Below are positions 62,139 to 64,000 of a stretch of 64,000 nt of DNA, piece after piece. The notes beneath the pieces are model-generated. The model was not told the origin of the DNA, did no database searches, and saw nothing but the letters and a program-made list of their open reading frames with translations. Position numbers and translations under genes: made by a program. The stretch's first letter is position 1. Every line of letters starts with the position of its first letter. The stretch spans positions 4,044,001-4,108,000 of the forward strand of contig NZ_BNED01000005.1 of assembly GCF_016755875.1 (NCBI RefSeq), read 5' to 3'. The stretch comes from Streptomyces spororaveus. Its GTDB lineage: Bacteria > Actinomycetota > Actinomycetes > Streptomycetales > Streptomycetaceae.

Positions 62139-62172
62139 CCCGGCAGGGCCGCCGGCGCGCAGCCCGGCATAC

Positions 62173-62220
62173 AGAAGGGGGAGGGCCCCGGCCGACACCG
62201 GCCGGGGCCCTCCCCCTTCT
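62173..62220. terminator. Very strong bidirectional terminator
   Basis: The perfect 22-bp arms occupy 62173-62194 (beginning AGAAGGGGGAGGGCCCCGG) and 62199-62220 (ending CCTCCCCCTTCT), with only 4 nt between them. It separates the convergent PBP and YqeY genes. Confidence 0.95.
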
Positions 62221-62234
62221 TCCGTTCCGCGGTC

Positions 62235-62696
62235 CTACGAGAGCTGCTGCTTGACGACGGCGGCGACCCGGCCGCCCTCCGCCAGCCCGGCGACCTTCGG
62301 GTTCACGATCTTCATGACGGCGCCCATGGCCCGCGGCCCCTCGGCACCCGCGGCCTTGGCCTCCTCGACGGCCTGCGCCACGATCGCGACGAGCTCGTCG
62401 TCGCTGAGCTGCTTGGGCAGGTACGTGTCGAGGAACTCGCCCTCCGCGGTCTCGCGCGCGGCCTGCTCGGGACGGCCGCCCTGGGCGAAGGCCTCCGCGG
62501 CCTCGCGGCGCTTCTTCGCCTCCTTGGCGATCACCTTGAGGACTTCCTCGTCGGAGAGCACACGTGCCTCCTTGCCCGCGACCTCCTCCTTGGTGATGGC
62601 GGAGAGGGTCAGGCGCAGCGTCGACGAGTGCAGCTCGTCGCGCGCCCGGATGGCGGTCGTGAGGTCTTCCTGGAGCTTGGCCTTGAGCGTGGTCAT
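62235..62696 (-). CDS. GatB/YqeY domain protein
   Basis: The 153-aa protein belongs to the YqeY family: a helical protein related to the C-terminal domain of the GatB amidotransferase subunit (MTTLKAKLQEDLTTAIRARD, RAMGAVMKIVNPKVAG). It probably affects tRNA-dependent processes, but its precise role is not known. ATG 62696. It diverges from the phosphoesterase gene by 68 bp. Confidence 0.9.
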   Translation of the reverse strand: MTTLKAKLQEDLTTAIRARDELHSSTLRLTLSAITKEEVAGKEARVLSDEEVLKVIAKEAKKRREAAEAFAQGGRPEQAARETAEGEFLDTYLPKQLSDDELVAIVAQAVEEAKAAGAEGPRAMGAVMKIVNPKVAGLAEGGRVAAVVKQQLS

Positions 62697-62764
62697 GGAT
62701 GTGAGTGTGCCAGGTGCGGGGGCAGTGGCGCTCAGGGGTTTTCCCGGTCTGCGACGATGGGTCC

Positions 62765-63703
62765 ATGCGTGCGCGTTACGGAGTACCCCTGAAGGCGGCT
62801 GCCGGAATCGCTGCGGTGGGGGCCGCGGGTGTGGCCTATGCCGCCGGTTTCGAGGCGCGGTCCTTCCGCCTGCGCCGGGTCACGGTGCCTGTCCTTCCCC
62901 AGGGGATGCGCCCGCTGCGCGTGCTCCAGGTCTCCGACATCCACATGGTCGGCGGACAGCGCAAGAAACGTGCCTGGCTGCAGTCCCTGGCCGGCCTGCG
63001 CCCCGACTTCGTGGTGAACACCGGCGACAACCTCTCGGACACCGAGGGCATCCCCGAGCTGCTCGACGCCCTGGGCCCCCTGATGTCCTTCCCGGGCGTG
63101 TACGTCTTCGGGTCGAACGACTACTACGGGCCGCGCCTGCGCAACCCCGGGCGCTACCTGATCGAGCGGACCCAGGGCCGTCACGGGCTGAACGGCAACA
63201 AGCCGGTCGTCGGCGCCGTCCACAACCCGTGGGAGGAGATGCGGGACGCCTTCGACGCGGCCGGCTGGCTGAACCTCACCAACACCCGGGCGCGGCTGAA
63301 GCTGGACGGCCTGGAGCTGGCCTTCACCGGGCTCGACGACCCGCACATCAAGCGGGACCGGTACGCGAGCGTCGCCGGCGGCCCGGAGGCCGGCGCGGAC
63401 TTCTCGATGGCGGTGGTGCACGCCCCGTACCTGCGGGTCCTGGAGTCCTTCACCGCCGACCGGTACCCGCTGATCCTCGCGGGCCACACCCACGGCGGGC
63501 AGCTGTGCATCCCCTTCTACGGGGCGCTCGTCACCAACTGCGACCTGGACACGAAGCGGGTGAAGGGGCTCTCCACGCACGAGGCGGAGGGCAACCGCGC
63601 GTACCTGCACGTCTCGGCCGGCTGCGGCACCAACCGGTTCACCCCGGTCCGCTTCGCGTGCCCGCCGGAGGCGACGCTCCTGACGCTGACCCCGAAGGGG
63701 TAG
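62765..63703 (+). CDS. Calcineurin-like metallophosphoesterase
   Basis: The 312-aa protein starts with a hydrophobic helix (KAAAGIAAVGAAGVAYAAGF), a probable membrane anchor, and then has metal motifs QVSDIH, NTGDN, GSNDYY (replacing GNHD) and GHTHGGQ. This resembles the UDP-diacylglucosamine hydrolase (LpxG/YkuE)-like phosphoesterases that act on membrane lipids. ATG 62765 is used; longer frames overlap the YqeY promoter. Confidence 0.9.
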   Translation: MRARYGVPLKAAAGIAAVGAAGVAYAAGFEARSFRLRRVTVPVLPQGMRPLRVLQVSDIHMVGGQRKKRAWLQSLAGLRPDFVVNTGDNLSDTEGIPELLDALGPLMSFPGVYVFGSNDYYGPRLRNPGRYLIERTQGRHGLNGNKPVVGAVHNPWEEMRDAFDAAGWLNLTNTRARLKLDGLELAFTGLDDPHIKRDRYASVAGGPEAGADFSMAVVHAPYLRVLESFTADRYPLILAGHTHGGQLCIPFYGALVTNCDLDTKRVKGLSTHEAEGNRAYLHVSAGCGTNRFTPVRFACPPEATLLTLTPKG

Positions 63704-63793
63704 GACACGCCGGAACGACCGCCCGCCGCGCCCGGCACCGGCGGTGTCCCCCGCCCCGGTCCGCACCGCGGCAGCGGCTCCGCGAAAACCGGA

Positions 63794-63823
63794 TTTCGTC
63801 TCCGGCGAGAGGTCCGCTAAAGT
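63794..63823 (+). promoter_or_regulatory. Possible tRNA-Pro promoter
   Basis: TTTCGT (63794-63799) and TAAAGT (63818-63823) are spaced 18 bp and lie 41 bp before the tRNA-Pro start, a reasonable sigma-70-type pair. The -35 element is a weak match. Confidence 0.35.
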
Positions 63824-63864
63824 AATCGATGTCGCCAGGGCAGCAAGCGCTGCAAGGTGGCGAT

Positions 63865-63938
63865 CGGGGTGTAGCGCAGCTTGGCAGCGCGCTTCGTTCG
63901 GGACGAAGAGGTCGTGGGTTCAAATCCCGCCACCCCGA
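63865..63938 (+). tRNA. tRNA-Pro (anticodon CGG)
   Basis: The 74-nt gene folds with acceptor CGGGGTG/CACCCCG, D stem GCGC/GCGC, anticodon stem CTTCG/CGAAG around TTCGGGA (anticodon CGG, codon CCG), and T arm GTGGG-TTCAAAT-CCCGC. CCA is not encoded. A terminator follows 17 bp later. Confidence 0.97.
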
Positions 63939-63955
63939 CTTCGTAAGACCAGGTC

Positions 63956-63988
63956 AAGGGCTTGATCCGCATCGCGGGTCAGGCCCTT
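63956..63988 (+). terminator. Terminator of tRNA-Pro
   Basis: AAGGGCTTGATCCGC (63956-63970) pairs with GCGGGTCAGGCCCTT (63974-63988), a 15-bp stem with two G-T pairs, directly after tRNA-Pro. Confidence 0.75.
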
Positions 63989-64000
63989 CCTGCGTTTACG

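Overview
The window is about 72% G+C with GTG/TTG starts, GC-rich third codon positions and many 4-bp ATGA/GTGA start-stop overlaps. Gene content and order (bldG, wblA, crp, a TadE/TadG pilus locus, an ArsA-like ATPase pair, topA with a lysine-rich tail, a dTMP kinase fused to a membrane domain) identify it as a Streptomyces chromosome. From memory, the block from about 11.7 kb to the right edge follows the order of the S. coelicolor SCO354x-SCO358x region. No plasmid, phage or IS genes were found.

Layout. (1) 1-9 kb, accessory: a ThiF-like/YcaO fusion of the type that modifies ribosomal peptides, divergent from a LAL-type LuxR regulator. Next is a leftward set of genes: a 65-aa secreted-looking peptide ending in a duplicated NLNWD motif, a 91-aa protein, a degenerate HPr-kinase-like protein and a two-domain VOC protein. 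A TrmB/LuxR-type regulator faces them. (2) 8.9-11.3 kb: a convergent type II restriction-modification pair of the XhoI/PaeR7I family. (3) 11.5 kb: tRNA-Thr(CGT), whose 3' side faces the accessory DNA; conserved core order starts on its other side. (4) 11.7-26.5 kb, core: a secreted tripeptidyl-aminopeptidase-like lipoprotein, holB, tmk fusion, topA, a methyltransferase, a lipoprotein and a K+-independent H+-pyrophosphatase. (5) 26.7-30.2 kb: an anti-sigma factor and bldG (morphological differentiation), then a DUF1998 helicase. (6) 30.2-35.5 kb: a 17-bp tandem array, then a tightly overlapping leftward Tad pilus/secretion operon (ssd/CpaE-like, tadA, tadB, tadC, DUF4244 pilin, TadE, TadG-like), with a DnaA-box-like cluster upstream. 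(7) 36-43 kb: a HAD-IB phosphatase, a structured intergenic region that may encode a 6S-like RNA, a degenerate Fic protein, a CooC-like ATPase, a polysaccharide-deacetylase lipoprotein and a SulP-carbonic anhydrase fusion. (8) 43-53 kb: acsA, nhaA with a C-terminal Ca2+-type motif, an integral membrane protein and epoxide-hydrolase pair, marP-nudix, nth, crp. (9) 52.8-64 kb: nucleotidyltransferase, an MBL/Nudix/L7-L12-like operon, RidA with DUF4177, an ArsA-like pair convergent with wblA, a class A penicillin-binding protein, YqeY, a metallophosphatase and tRNA-Pro(CGG).

The best candidate for an undescribed system is the YcaO-associated region at 0-8.8 kb, with its repeat-bearing small peptide and unusual HPr-kinase-like partner. 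The link between the YcaO protein and that peptide is inference.
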